DNA from: CALKXV01 sp965228905
GTDB lineage: Bacteria; Pseudomonadota; Alphaproteobacteria; Rhodobacterales; Rhodobacteraceae
Length of the DNA: 64,000 nucleotides
NCBI GenBank assembly: GCA_965228905.1
Contig: CBDDII010000003.1
Location: 2,232,001 to 2,296,000, forward strand
Reading direction: 5' to 3'
Part shown: piece after piece, positions 1 to 7,799 of the stretch
Numbering within the stretch: position 1 is the first letter of the stretch
Layout: every line of letters starts with the position of its first letter
Translations under genes and position numbers: made by a program
The notes under the pieces: generated by a model
What the model was told of the DNA's origin: nothing
What the model saw: only the letters and a program-made list of their open reading frames with translations
Databases searched by the model: none

Positions 1-1
1 G

Positions 2-439
2 CGGAGGTGGGATCTATACACGGACGCTTTCGAGGATGAGGGCCACTTTGGCGAATACCTCGACGCGACCGGTGGCGGTTTGATGTGGGCCGCAGGCCGG
101 GCGCTTGGGGCGCGGGACGAAGCGGCGTTTCGCATCATTGGCCGGGCGAGTGCGCTTGCGAACCTCTTTCTGGCCGTGCCTGACCTCGAAGCCCGTGGAC
201 GAAAACCGCTGGTGGATGGACGACCCGAGGCCGTTCAGACCCTTGCCGTCGCGGCGCTGGAAGAGTTGGGCAGAGTTTCCGATCCCCAAGAAGGCCGGGT
301 CGCTCTGCTTGCGGCTTGGCGAGCGAGAGTCTTGCTTGGCCGTGCCGCGAAAGATCCCCGGCGCGTGGCGGCAGGCACACTGGCGGAAAGCGAGTTTCGC
401 CGACGGTTTGCGCTTATCCGGGCGGCGCGACGGCTTTAG
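2..439 (+). CDS. Squalene/phytoene synthase family protein, 3' part
   Basis: Open from the left edge without a start codon, so this is the C-terminal about 145 residues of a longer protein. The frame begins RRWDLYTDAFEDEGHFGEYL and continues through TGGGLMWAAGRALGA, a helical Asp/Gly-rich pattern reminiscent of the late part of trans-isoprenyl diphosphate synthases of the squalene/phytoene type, which condense prenyl diphosphates. The diagnostic DxxxD motifs would lie in the missing part, so the assignment is an inference. The stop overlaps the stop of the convergent rhomboid gene by a few bases. Confidence 0.6.
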   Translation, partial: RRWDLYTDAFEDEGHFGEYLDATGGGLMWAAGRALGARDEAAFRIIGRASALANLFLAVPDLEARGRKPLVDGRPEAVQTLAVAALEELGRVSDPQEGRVALLAAWRARVLLGRAAKDPRRVAAGTLAESEFRRRFALIRAARRL

Positions 440-1158
440 CGGCGCACGCGGGGAATGGAACTGGTGCGATAACGGGTTTCGGGATGGGGCGGGTGGCCTT
501 CGGTGCGCCGCCAGTAGACCGGGCCGCCCCGTTTCAGCCAGAGCGGCACGGTCAGAACGACACCGGCCACGAATCCGCCCGCATGGGCCCAATGGGCGAC
601 GCCGCCCAGATCCGAAGGCACCGTCCAGCCCTGCACCACCTGCATGGCGAACCAGGCCCCAAGCACGATAAAGGCCGGAACCGGGAAGATGCGGATGAAA
701 ATAACAAGGAAAACAAGGATATCCACCCGCGCCCTTGGAAACATCAACAGGTACCCCCCCATGACACCGGCGATGGCCCCGGAGGCGCCGACCATCGGCA
801 CGGTGCTGAGGGGGGCCGAGATGTTCTGGGCGTAGGCGGCGGCGACACCACCCACAAGGTAGAACAGGAAAAACCCGAGATGACCCATCTGGTCTTCCAT
901 GTTGTCGCCAAAGACCCAGAGGAACAGCATATTGCCCGCAAGATGCATGATGCCACCATGAAGAAACATCGAGGTGATATAGGCACTGGGGCGCTCATAG
1001 GCGGGCACCAGACCCCAGTCGAAGAAGAACTGCGCAATCGCGCGTTCGTTGGAAAACAGGTGGTAATAACTGACGAAAATCAGGATGTTGGTCGCGATCA
1101 GTGCCCAGGTGACGAAAGGGCGGCGCTCGGAGGGGTTATGGTCTCGGATCGGAAACAT
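436..1158 (-). CDS. Rhomboid-family intramembrane serine protease
   Basis: Polytopic inner-membrane protein of 240 residues. The catalytic serine motif GASGA lies before a GGYLLMF segment, and the partner histidine is in the AHAGGFVAG helix near the C-terminus, the Ser/His dyad arrangement of rhomboids. Rhomboids cleave transmembrane substrates; the substrate is unknown. I chose the ATG at 1158 (MFPIRDHNPSERRPF), because rhomboids of this group begin just before the R-PFVTWALI helix and the upstream TTG at 1194 lacks support. No clear Shine-Dalgarno is visible. Convergent with the preceding gene. Confidence 0.9.
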   Translation of the reverse strand: MFPIRDHNPSERRPFVTWALIATNILIFVSYYHLFSNERAIAQFFFDWGLVPAYERPSAYITSMFLHGGIMHLAGNMLFLWVFGDNMEDQMGHLGFFLFYLVGGVAAAYAQNISAPLSTVPMVGASGAIAGVMGGYLLMFPRARVDILVFLVIFIRIFPVPAFIVLGAWFAMQVVQGWTVPSDLGGVAHWAHAGGFVAGVVLTVPLWLKRGGPVYWRRTEGHPPHPETRYRTSSIPRVRR

Positions 1159-1263
1159 GGAGGCTAACGGACCCGCTGCGGGCGACAAGGTCAAGAGCTT
1201 TGCGCGGGAAGGGTTTCCACGGCGTCAATCAGTGGAGCGGTAGGCAATATGGCTGTCAGAAGG

Positions 1264-1290
1264 AAAAAGGCGGCGCAAAGCTGCGCCGCC
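1264..1290 (-). terminator. Rho-independent terminator of the DUF4394 gene
   Basis: Perfect 9-bp GC-rich stem (GGCGGCGCA at 1269-1277, loop 1278-1281, complement 1282-1290). Read on the minus strand, it is followed by a T-run (A5 on the plus strand at 1264-1268). It sits 26 bp after the stop of the minus-strand gene ending at 1316. Confidence 0.9.
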
Positions 1291-1315
1291 CATGTTTCAC
1301 GTATCGGCCCGGAGC

Positions 1316-2173
1316 TTACATCCCGAGCGAGGCGGCAAAGCCGCTGACACCACCCATGCCAAGATCGGCCAGCATGGTTGCAGCACCGCTTTCAAGGTCA
1401 ATGACGTAGAGACCGGCGTTCTCGGCCCCTTCCATGGTCAGGATGGCATAGGCCATATCCTCGCCCTCGGCAGGCGAGACGATGTCGAAGCCGCCCATGG
1501 GCGCGATGTCGATCGGTTCACCGTCGACGGTCAGCTTGCCCACGGTTTTCAGCGTACCGGCGTTGTTATCAAGGCTGATCAACGTGTCGGCGCCGGCATC
1601 CAGCGCGTATTGGAAAGTCCCGCCTGCCGTTTTGCCGTTGATCGCGTTGGTATAGGCGTTGGCAAAGACCATCGGAGTTGACCCGGCCATGGCGTCATCC
1701 TCGGCATAGGCAAGCGAGGTGAAGCGGCGGACCGAACCTGCCTTTTCATCGCCGTCGCCAAACCCGTCGGGGAAATAGACAAGGTTGTCACCGGCTGTAG
1801 ATACGGCGCGCACGGCGTCGATTTTGTTGTTGAAATCAAGGGTCACCATGGCGTCACCTTCGATCATGGCGTCGTCCATGAACTTGGCACCAAGGTCGGC
1901 GATCTCTCCGGTGCTGGTGTTGATGGCAACGACCGAGCCATCGGCATAGCCCAGAAGCTCGCCCGTGACGGGACGCCAGGCGATGGAACGAAGCGGGGTG
2001 GCAAGGTCGAAGGTGGCGACAGTGCTCGGTTCCGCGATGCTGTCCATCACGACAAGTTTCTGTCCGTCGCCGGCAAGGGCATAGCCGGAAACATTGGCAT
2101 GTCCGTCGGCAAGTGCCGCGCTTGCGGTCAGTGTCAGAAGTGCGGTGGTCGAGGCAATGATGCTGCGTTGCAT
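1316..2173 (-). CDS. DUF4394-like exported beta-propeller protein
   Basis: 285 residues starting MQRSIIASTTALLTLTASAALADG, a clear Sec signal peptide with AxA cleavage. The mature part has repeated hydrophobic/Gly-Asp blades (TGELLGYADGSVVAINTSTGE and similar), matching DUF4394-type proteins, predicted beta-propellers of unknown function. It is therefore probably periplasmic. The start at 2173 has an AAGGAC Shine-Dalgarno. The gene is monocistronic: it has its own strong terminator, and a CRP-family-like dyad lies 67 bp upstream of the start. Function unknown. Confidence 0.75.
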   Translation of the reverse strand: MQRSIIASTTALLTLTASAALADGHANVSGYALAGDGQKLVVMDSIAEPSTVATFDLATPLRSIAWRPVTGELLGYADGSVVAINTSTGEIADLGAKFMDDAMIEGDAMVTLDFNNKIDAVRAVSTAGDNLVYFPDGFGDGDEKAGSVRRFTSLAYAEDDAMAGSTPMVFANAYTNAINGKTAGGTFQYALDAGADTLISLDNNAGTLKTVGKLTVDGEPIDIAPMGGFDIVSPAEGEDMAYAILTMEGAENAGLYVIDLESGAATMLADLGMGGVSGFAASLGM

Positions 2174-2239
2174 GGTGTCAGGGTCCTTCGGGTTGCGACG
2201 CTGTTTTGCGCCTTTGACACCCGAAACCACGGATGGGGC

Positions 2240-2255
2240 TGTGAGAAGTTTCACA
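2240..2255 (-). promoter_or_regulatory. CRP/FNR-superfamily-like operator
   Basis: Exact TGTGA-N6-TCACA dyad (spacer GAAGTT), the consensus of CRP-type regulators. It lies 67-82 bp upstream of the DUF4394-like start at 2173 and about 78 bp upstream of the divergent TPR gene, so it could serve either. The regulator is not in this window. Confidence 0.45.
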
Positions 2256-2332
2256 GGCGGATGAAAAAAGTTTGAGGCTCGCTCGCGACGCCGTGACTTG
2301 ACGTGGCGGGGGGCAATGGGTCCACTTGGGGG

Positions 2333-2869
2333 ATGAGACTTGCGACAGTTCTTGTGTTTCTGGCCACTCCGACCCTGGCCGAATGTCCGCCGCCGCCTGA
2401 CATCAGGGCGGAAGAAGGGCAGTTGATCGCCGAAGTTCAGGTCGCGCCGGACGAAGGCTCCGCGCGGGAGATTTCAAACAGGCTATGGGAATTGTGGGCG
2501 ACGGCCCCGGACGAAGCGGCGCAGGCCTTGCTGGACCGGGGCATGTCGGCGCGGGCGAGTTACGATTTCCTTGGCGCGATGGATGCCTTTGACCGGTTGA
2601 CGGAATACTGCCCGGACTATGCCGAGGGGTTCAACCAGCGGGCCTTTGTCAGCTTCCTGCGGCAGGACTATGAAAGTGCGCTTGGCGATCTTGACCTGGC
2701 CCTGGAACGCAATCCCCGCCATATCGCGGCCCTTTCCGGTCGCGCTCTGACCCTGATGGGGTTGGGGCGCCACGACGAGGCGCAACGTGTCTTGCGCGAG
2801 GCATTGGCGCTGAACCCCTGGCTGCCCGAGCGGCACTACCTGAGGGAACCCGAGGAACAGGATCTCTGA
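2333..2869 (+). CDS. Exported tetratricopeptide-repeat protein
   Basis: 178 residues. MRLATVLVFLATPTLAEC is a short signal sequence; the cysteine after ALAE-like residues does not make a convincing lipobox. Residues about 75-165 contain three TPR units (SYDFLGAMDAFDRLTEYCPDYAEGF, DYESALGDLDLALERNPRHIA, RHDEAQRVLREALALNPW). TPRs mediate protein-protein interaction; the partner is unknown. Start chosen at the ATG immediately before the signal peptide rather than the upstream GTG-type start at 2303. Confidence 0.8.
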   Translation: MRLATVLVFLATPTLAECPPPPDIRAEEGQLIAEVQVAPDEGSAREISNRLWELWATAPDEAAQALLDRGMSARASYDFLGAMDAFDRLTEYCPDYAEGFNQRAFVSFLRQDYESALGDLDLALERNPRHIAALSGRALTLMGLGRHDEAQRVLREALALNPWLPERHYLREPEEQDL

Positions 2870-2913
2870 GCCCTTGCCGTTCCCGGCCCGGACGCCTAAT
2901 CACGGGGGACGTC

Positions 2914-2999
2914 GCGGGCGTGGCGGAATGGTAGACGCATGAGACTTAAAATCTCTGGGGCGCAAGCCCGTGCCGGTTCAAGTCCGGCCGCCCGTACCA
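2914..2999 (+). tRNA. tRNA-Leu (anticodon UAA)
   Basis: An 86-nt class II tRNA. The 7-bp acceptor GCGGGCG pairs with CGCCCGT at the 3' end, followed by A and encoded CCA at 2997-2999. The anticodon loop CTTAAAA carries TAA at 2947-2949, and a long variable arm and the T-loop GGTTCAAGTCC are present. The UAA anticodon reads UUA/UUG leucine codons. Confidence 0.97.
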
Positions 3000-3038
3000 A
3001 TCTCTTTGAAAGTACAGGCAGTTTCGTGAAGGCCCCGA

Positions 3039-3554
3039 TCAGTAGCGATACCGCCCCTGGCGTGCCCGCAGGCTGAGGATTTTGAGCCTGAGGCGGCTGC
3101 GGAGCGAAACCAGACGGCCTCGGCCTGGATCGTCCGGGGCAAGGCTGGCCAGTTCGGCACTGATCGCATGGATTTCGCGTTCCGCATCGCGAATGTCGTT
3201 TTCGATATGAAACCACTGAAAGCCCCGGTCGTTCGCCCGTTCGAGGCTGGCGAGGTTGCTGCCGGTGCAGACCGCGTTCAGCCGCTGGCCGCGCTGTCCG
3301 ATCCGATAAGCGTTACGGGTCGTGCAATATTGCTTCAGCCCGACCTCGCGCCCCTCGCGCCAGGGGCCGGCTTTGGGGGCGATGCCGAATTCGTTGCAGG
3401 CCTTGGCGTGTTGCAGGATGAAATCCGTTGACCTTCCGTTGGCCCCGTCGCGCACGCCGATGTCGTGCCAGTTTCCGGCGCGGCATTGGTCTTCGTTGAG
3501 GGTGGCGCAGGCGGCCAGAAGGGCGAGGGCGAAGAGGAGGAACACGTAACGCAT
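3039..3554 (-). CDS. DUF2799-like lipoprotein
   Basis: 171 residues beginning MRYVFLLFALALLAACATL, a lipoprotein signal with lipobox LAAC. The mature part is cysteine-containing and helical (DQCRAGNWHDIGVRDGANGR, QYCTTRNAYRIGQRGQ), as in DUF2799 proteins, and ends in a basic, coiled-coil-prone tail. Envelope protein of unknown function. It follows tRNA-Leu convergently. Confidence 0.75.
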   Translation of the reverse strand: MRYVFLLFALALLAACATLNEDQCRAGNWHDIGVRDGANGRSTDFILQHAKACNEFGIAPKAGPWREGREVGLKQYCTTRNAYRIGQRGQRLNAVCTGSNLASLERANDRGFQWFHIENDIRDAEREIHAISAELASLAPDDPGRGRLVSLRSRLRLKILSLRARQGRYRY

Positions 3555-3602
3555 GGGGGGGAGACTGCCCGGTTCGACGCTGTCATGCCATATCAAAGCG
3601 GA

Positions 3603-4067
3603 CTATCCGTCGATGATGTGATCTTCCCATTCGTCTTCGGGCACTTCGAATTCGGGCACCGTCCAGCCCTGAACGGAGATGCCTGCGGCGTGCACGCTGT
3701 CGGAAGTGCCGGAAATCAACGGGTGCCAGTCGTAAAGCGGCTTGCCCTCGTAAACCAGGCGATAGGCGCAGGTTTCGGGCATCCAATAGGCGATCTCGGA
3801 AATATTTTTCGGTGTCAGAACAACGCATTCCGGGACGATCTGCTTGCGGATGTCGTATTGCGCGCAACGGCAGGTCTCATCGTCCAACAGGCGGCAGGCA
3901 ACGCGGGTGAAGGCCACTTCGCCGGTGTCGGCGTCCTCCAGCTTGTTCAGACAACACCGCCCGCAGCCATCGCAGAGCGCCTCCCACTCTTTTGGTGTGA
4001 GATTTTTAAGGGGCACACGTTCCCAGAAACGGTCGCGCAGGCCGGAGCGGTCGATCGGGTCTTTCAT
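3603..4067 (-). CDS. YcgN/UPF0260 family cysteine-cluster protein
   Basis: 154 residues, the usual family length. The CDGCGRCC motif (about residues 32-39) plus later cysteines in CRLLDDETCRCAQYD and ETCAYRL give the 7-8 Cys pattern expected to bind a metal or Fe-S cluster. WEALCDGCGRCCLNKLED is diagnostic of the family (PF03692). The precise role is unknown. Confidence 0.9.
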   Translation of the reverse strand: MKDPIDRSGLRDRFWERVPLKNLTPKEWEALCDGCGRCCLNKLEDADTGEVAFTRVACRLLDDETCRCAQYDIRKQIVPECVVLTPKNISEIAYWMPETCAYRLVYEGKPLYDWHPLISGTSDSVHAAGISVQGWTVPEFEVPEDEWEDHIIDG

Positions 4068-4107
4068 GGGGGTGGTGTGGCGGATTGGGGCGGCGAGGGG
4101 AAGGGGG

Positions 4108-4773
4108 TTAGTCGTTTTGGCGTGCGATGGTGACGCGTCGCTCCTGACCTTCGCCAGTAATCGTGTAAAGTTTTGGACGGTCGCTGAGATAGCTAAACCA
4201 CGTTTTATCTTTCATGGTGCTGATTTTGACGTTTGGGTCTTTTGCTCGCACCAGAGGGTTCAGGCGATTGACAAGAATCCCGTGCCCGCGAGAGTCTTGT
4301 TCTGAGAAAATTGCCCTCAATGTTTTATCTAACGGTGCGAGTTCTCCGTCGTCGACTCGCACACTTGCCGGGGTGAGTTGGATAAATTTTTTACAGGCAC
4401 ATCGAAACGATTGTGGCGCTTTTTCTTCGCCTATGCCAAAGACACGAACTCCAGCTTCACCTAGGTATTGTGCCACATGCCTAAAGTCGGAATCCGACGA
4501 AGCAATGACGAACGTCTCGATTCCCTCACTTAGGGCCATGTGTGCCGCGTCAATGGAGAGAAGAATATCGGAGGAATTGGTGCCTTTTCCTGCATAGATC
4601 TTTCGGAAACTGTCTGCACTTTCCCAATCGGTCAAAGCCGATTTTCCACAATACACTCGGCACACACGCGCCTCGCCGACTTCCTCTCGCGTTCGACGCA
4701 GGATTTGCCCTGCATAGGTTGCGCTAATGTTATCGCCATCGACCAGCAGTGCGACCGACTCATTCTTTTCCAT
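4108..4773 (-). CDS. NYN-domain nuclease-like protein with C-terminal OST-HTH/LOTUS domain
   Basis: 221 residues. The N-terminal NYN (PIN-like) domain has the acidic signature LLVDGDNIS (D12, D14), SSDILLSIDAAHMA and IASSDSDF, the pattern that coordinates metal in NYN/PIN ribonucleases. Residues about 145-221 match an OST-HTH/LOTUS RNA-binding domain. Bacterial members of this architecture are poorly characterised and are thought to act on RNA. The gene is visibly lower in GC than its neighbours (ribF, YcgN), suggesting transfer. It is flanked by short untranslated gaps and has no partner gene. Confidence 0.85.
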   Translation of the reverse strand: MEKNESVALLVDGDNISATYAGQILRRTREEVGEARVCRVYCGKSALTDWESADSFRKIYAGKGTNSSDILLSIDAAHMALSEGIETFVIASSDSDFRHVAQYLGEAGVRVFGIGEEKAPQSFRCACKKFIQLTPASVRVDDGELAPLDKTLRAIFSEQDSRGHGILVNRLNPLVRAKDPNVKISTMKDKTWFSYLSDRPKLYTITGEGQERRVTIARQND

Positions 4774-4845
4774 TCTGAAATCTCTTATCGTTTAATCCGC
4801 GCCAATGAACGACGCGCTTGAACGCTAAGAGCAGAACATGACGAT

Positions 4846-5781
4846 TTAGAGGCGCTCTGCCCCCAAAATCTCCCGCGCCTGTCCGCTGTCCTTGTCCATC
4901 TGCGCCACAAGAGCCTCCAGGCTGTCGAACTTCTCTTCGGGCCTGAGGTAGGACACAAGCGCGACGCTCAGCTCCGCGCCGTACAAATCGCCCGAGAAAT
5001 CGAAGAGGAAGGTTTCAAGGTTCGGCACGTCGCCGGCGAACATCGGCCGGATGCCGAGGCTGGCGACGCCGTCGTAGGTGCCGGCGTTCAGCCCGTCGTA
5101 GACCTCGACCCGCACTGCGTAGACGCCGTATTTGGGTTGGTGCAGGTCTTCGATGGTCATGTTGGCGGTCGGGTAGCCCAGTTCGCGCCCCCGTTGGTCG
5201 CCGCGCACGATGCGACCCGAAATCCGGTGGAGGTGGCCCAGCATGGCGGCGGCATCCTCGGGGCGGCCCTCGGACAGGGCGGTGCGGATGTTGGTTGACG
5301 ACACGCGGCCGCCGTCTGAGGCGAGGAGTTCGGCCACGGTGACGCCAAAGCCCATGGTCTTGCCGAAGGTTTTCAGGGTTTCGACATTGCCCGCACGGCC
5401 CTTGCCGAAACAGAAATCCGCCCCGACCGTGACGTTCACGCAGCCGAGTTGATCGCGGAGGATCTCGGCACAGAAGTCTTCCGGCGTGAGGGCGGCGAGC
5501 TTGTCGTTGAAGGGCAGTTCATAAAGCCGGTCCACGCCCAGGCTTTCCAGCCGATGCGCCTTGGCCGTGGCGTTCATCAGGCGAAAGGGCGGGGCGTCAG
5601 GGGCGAAATACTCGCGGGGGTGCGGTTCGAAGGTCAGGACGCCAAGCGGTGCCGCAGCGGCGTTCTTTGCGATCTGCAACACGGCTTGATGGCCCAGGTG
5701 AACCCCGTCGAAATTCCCGATCGCGATGGTCGCGCCGCGATCTTCGGGGTTCATGTAGGTGGTGTCGCGGATGATGCGCAT
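4846..5781 (-). CDS. ribF: Bifunctional riboflavin kinase / FAD synthetase
   Basis: 311 residues, typical length. The N-terminal FAD synthetase nucleotidyltransferase has GNFDGVHLGHQ near residue 22. The C-terminal flavokinase domain has GYPTANM (the family T-A-N riboflavin/ATP site) near residue 206, followed by KYGVYAVRV. It converts riboflavin to FMN and then FMN to FAD. This matches the flavin demand of sarcosine oxidase elsewhere in the window, though the two are not linked in an operon. Four hairpins follow its start on the upstream side. Confidence 0.97.
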   Translation of the reverse strand: MRIIRDTTYMNPEDRGATIAIGNFDGVHLGHQAVLQIAKNAAAAPLGVLTFEPHPREYFAPDAPPFRLMNATAKAHRLESLGVDRLYELPFNDKLAALTPEDFCAEILRDQLGCVNVTVGADFCFGKGRAGNVETLKTFGKTMGFGVTVAELLASDGGRVSSTNIRTALSEGRPEDAAAMLGHLHRISGRIVRGDQRGRELGYPTANMTIEDLHQPKYGVYAVRVEVYDGLNAGTYDGVASLGIRPMFAGDVPNLETFLFDFSGDLYGAELSVALVSYLRPEEKFDSLEALVAQMDKDSGQAREILGAERL

Positions 5782-5821
5782 GGGGTGGGGCTACATTCTG
5801 AATCGCGGGGCTGCAAGGGGG

Positions 5822-5934
5822 GCGGAATGTGTCGCACATTCCGCGATGATTTCCGGCGCGGAAATCCCTTGTCTTAACGGTAGCAGAGAGGAAATTGCGT
5901 CAATTTCCGATGCGATTTCCGCGTCGGAAATCGC
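5822..5934. repeat. Array of four short-loop hairpins between ribF and maoC
   Basis: Four perfect inverted repeats, each with a 3-nt loop. They are 5822-5844 (stem GCGGAATGTG, loop TCG), 5848-5866 (stem GATTTCCG, loop GCG), 5890-5908 (stem GGAAATTG, loop CGT) and 5912-5934 (stem GCGATTTCCG, loop CGT). The last ends 2 bp before the maoC stop. None is followed by a T-run, so they are not typical intrinsic terminators. Confidence 0.85.
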
Positions 5935-5935
5935 C

Positions 5936-6382
5936 TCAGTCGAACTTGGCCGAGGGCGCAAGAACCGTCGCTTCACCCTTCAAAACGGGCTTGCCGTCCA
6001 CCAAACAGCGCGTGTCCAGCCGCACCCGGCGCTTGGCGTGGTCGATTTCCAGCACCTCGACCTCGGCCGTCACCACGTCGCCGGGGCGGACGGGGGCAAG
6101 GAACTTCAGCGATTGACCGAGATAGACCGTTCCGTGGCCCGGAAGCTGTTCGCCGATCACCGCCGAGATCAGGCCCGCCGTCAGCATCCCATGCGCGATC
6201 CGGCCCTCGAAGATGGTGTCCTGGGCATAATCTTCGTCCAGATGCACCGGGTTGTGGTCGGTCGAGACCTGGGCGAACAGCTCGATGTCCAGATCGGTGA
6301 CTTCCTTTTGCAGAGAGCGCATCATCCCGATTTCGAGGTCTTCGATGACGATGGTGCCGCGCGGCTGATTGTCTAGCATCAC
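5936..6382 (-). CDS. MaoC-family (R)-specific enoyl-CoA hydratase-like protein
   Basis: 148 residues, a single hot-dog domain. The hydratase-2 motif is readable as STDHNPVHLDEDYAQDTIFEGRIAHGMLTAG: D-x4-H with the catalytic Asp/His of (R)-hydratases and the GRIAHGM turn. It likely hydrates enoyl-CoA thioesters; the pathway is not indicated by the neighbours. The start has a GGAG about 8 bases upstream. Confidence 0.9.
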   Translation of the reverse strand: MMLDNQPRGTIVIEDLEIGMMRSLQKEVTDLDIELFAQVSTDHNPVHLDEDYAQDTIFEGRIAHGMLTAGLISAVIGEQLPGHGTVYLGQSLKFLAPVRPGDVVTAEVEVLEIDHAKRRVRLDTRCLVDGKPVLKGEATVLAPSAKFD

Positions 6383-6556
6383 TGTTGGCTCCGCAAGAAA
6401 TGGTCGATATTGGATACCTAAGTGAAATTAAATTACTTTGCAAGTGCAGAAAAATCAACCCACTTGAAACTCAAGAACGGAGTGTTTCCGTTTCGCGTCT
6501 GGTCCGGCTTGGTCCGCCTGAGGTATGAATTCCTTGGGAAATCTGGGGGCAGAGAC

Positions 6557-6679
6557 ATGTCGAAGCGGCTGCGCGCAATGCTATTGGGCACCGAGGATGC
6601 GGTGCCTGGCGATTATATTCTTGGTCTGGTTGCGGTCGGCGGCGTCATGGCCGCCGTTCTGATCGGGATGATCGCTTAG
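6557..6679 (+). CDS. Small single-TM membrane protein (40 aa)
   Basis: A 40-residue ORF, too short for usual gene callers. It begins MSKRLRAMLLGTEDAVPGDY and continues into a C-terminal hydrophobic helix (YILGLVAVGGVMAAVLIGMIA), with the basic N-terminus presumably cytoplasmic. The GGGGGC ahead of the ATG at 6557 could serve as a weak ribosome-binding site. The stop overlaps the prs stop by 4 bp, convergently. No family recognised. Confidence 0.55.
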   Translation: MSKRLRAMLLGTEDAVPGDYILGLVAVGGVMAAVLIGMIA

Positions 6680-7689
6680 CCGTACATTCCGTCATAAATC
6701 GGCTCAAGCGTCTCGTGGCTGAACAGGCTGGAAACGCTCGTGCCGTGCCAGATGTTCTGGATCGCCTGTGCAAACATGGGTGCCGTGGGAACGATGCGGA
6801 TGTTCTTGGCCTTGGCCGTCTCGGGCGTGGCCTGGATCGTGTCGGTGATGACAAGGCTTTTCATGGCCGAGGAGGTGACCCGTTCGATCGCGGGGCCGGA
6901 GAGGACGCCGTGGGTGATATAGGCGTGAACCTCTTTCGCTCCGGCCGCCATCAGGGTTTCCGCGCCCTTGCACAGCGTTCCGGCGGTATCGACGATGTCG
7001 TCGACCACGATGCAGACCTTGTCCTTCACGTCACCGATCACCGTCATTTCGGCCACTTCACCCGGCTTTTCGCGCCGCTTGTCGACGATGGACAGCGGCG
7101 CGCCGATCCGCTGTGCCAATTCGCGCGCGCGGGCCACACCGCCGACGTCTGGCGATACGACCATGACGTCGGCGAGGTTCTTCTTGAAGGCGTGCTTGAT
7201 ATCCAGCGCAAAGATTGGCGAGGCATAGAGGTTGTCGACGGGGATGTCGAAAAACCCCTGGATCTGGGCGGCGTGAAGATCCATCGTGAGGATCCGCTCG
7301 ATACCCGAAGACACCATCATATTGGCGACCAGTTTCGCGCTGATCGGGGTGCGGGCCTTGGTGCGCCGGTCCTGGCGGGCATAGCCGAAATAGGGGATCA
7401 CGGCGGTGATGCGCTGTGCCGAGGAACGCCGCAGCGCGTCGGCCATGATGAGAAGTTCCATCAGGTTGTCGTTCGCCGGGTTCGACGTGGACTGCAGGAT
7501 GAACATATCCTCGCCGCGCACGTTCTCGAAGACCTCGACGAAAATCTCGCCGTCGTTGAACCGCTCGACCCGCGTGTCGACAAGCCCGACATTCATGCCC
7601 CGGTGCATCGACATACGCCTTGCAACGGCCTTGGCGAGTGTCTGGTTGGAGTTGCCCGAGATGATTTTCGGTTCTTCAAGTTGGGGCAT
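6676..7689 (-). CDS. prs: Ribose-phosphate pyrophosphokinase
   Basis: 337 residues. Signature elements are FNDGEIFVEVFENVRGEDMF near the N-terminus, the catalytic-loop IPYFGYARQDR, VVSPDVGGVARA and the PRPP/ribose-5-phosphate loop VVDDIVDTAGT. The enzyme makes PRPP from ribose 5-phosphate and ATP for purine, pyrimidine, His, Trp and NAD synthesis. I chose the ATG at 7689 (MPQLEEPKIISGN) over the ATG three codons upstream. Confidence 0.97.
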   Translation of the reverse strand: MPQLEEPKIISGNSNQTLAKAVARRMSMHRGMNVGLVDTRVERFNDGEIFVEVFENVRGEDMFILQSTSNPANDNLMELLIMADALRRSSAQRITAVIPYFGYARQDRRTKARTPISAKLVANMMVSSGIERILTMDLHAAQIQGFFDIPVDNLYASPIFALDIKHAFKKNLADVMVVSPDVGGVARARELAQRIGAPLSIVDKRREKPGEVAEMTVIGDVKDKVCIVVDDIVDTAGTLCKGAETLMAAGAKEVHAYITHGVLSGPAIERVTSSAMKSLVITDTIQATPETAKAKNIRIVPTAPMFAQAIQNIWHGTSVSSLFSHETLEPIYDGMYG

Positions 7690-7736
7690 TGGCAGCACTG
7701 TCCTTCACTGTCCGTTGCTGTAACGGATTCGTAACG

Positions 7737-7764
7737 TTGACACCGCTTAACACGGGCATAGGGT
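7737..7764 (+). promoter_or_regulatory. Candidate sigma-70-type promoter
   Basis: A perfect -35 TTGACA at 7737-7742, a 16-bp spacer and a weak -10 TAGGGT at 7759-7764, 36 bp ahead of the start at 7800. The -10 match is poor, so this is a tentative call. Confidence 0.35.
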
Positions 7765-7799
7765 CAGGCAAACACAGCAAGCTGGGGAGTTCGCTAAAA

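Noticed and set aside
5822..5934. Intrinsic terminators between ribF and maoC
   Set aside because: No T-run follows any of the four stems on either strand.
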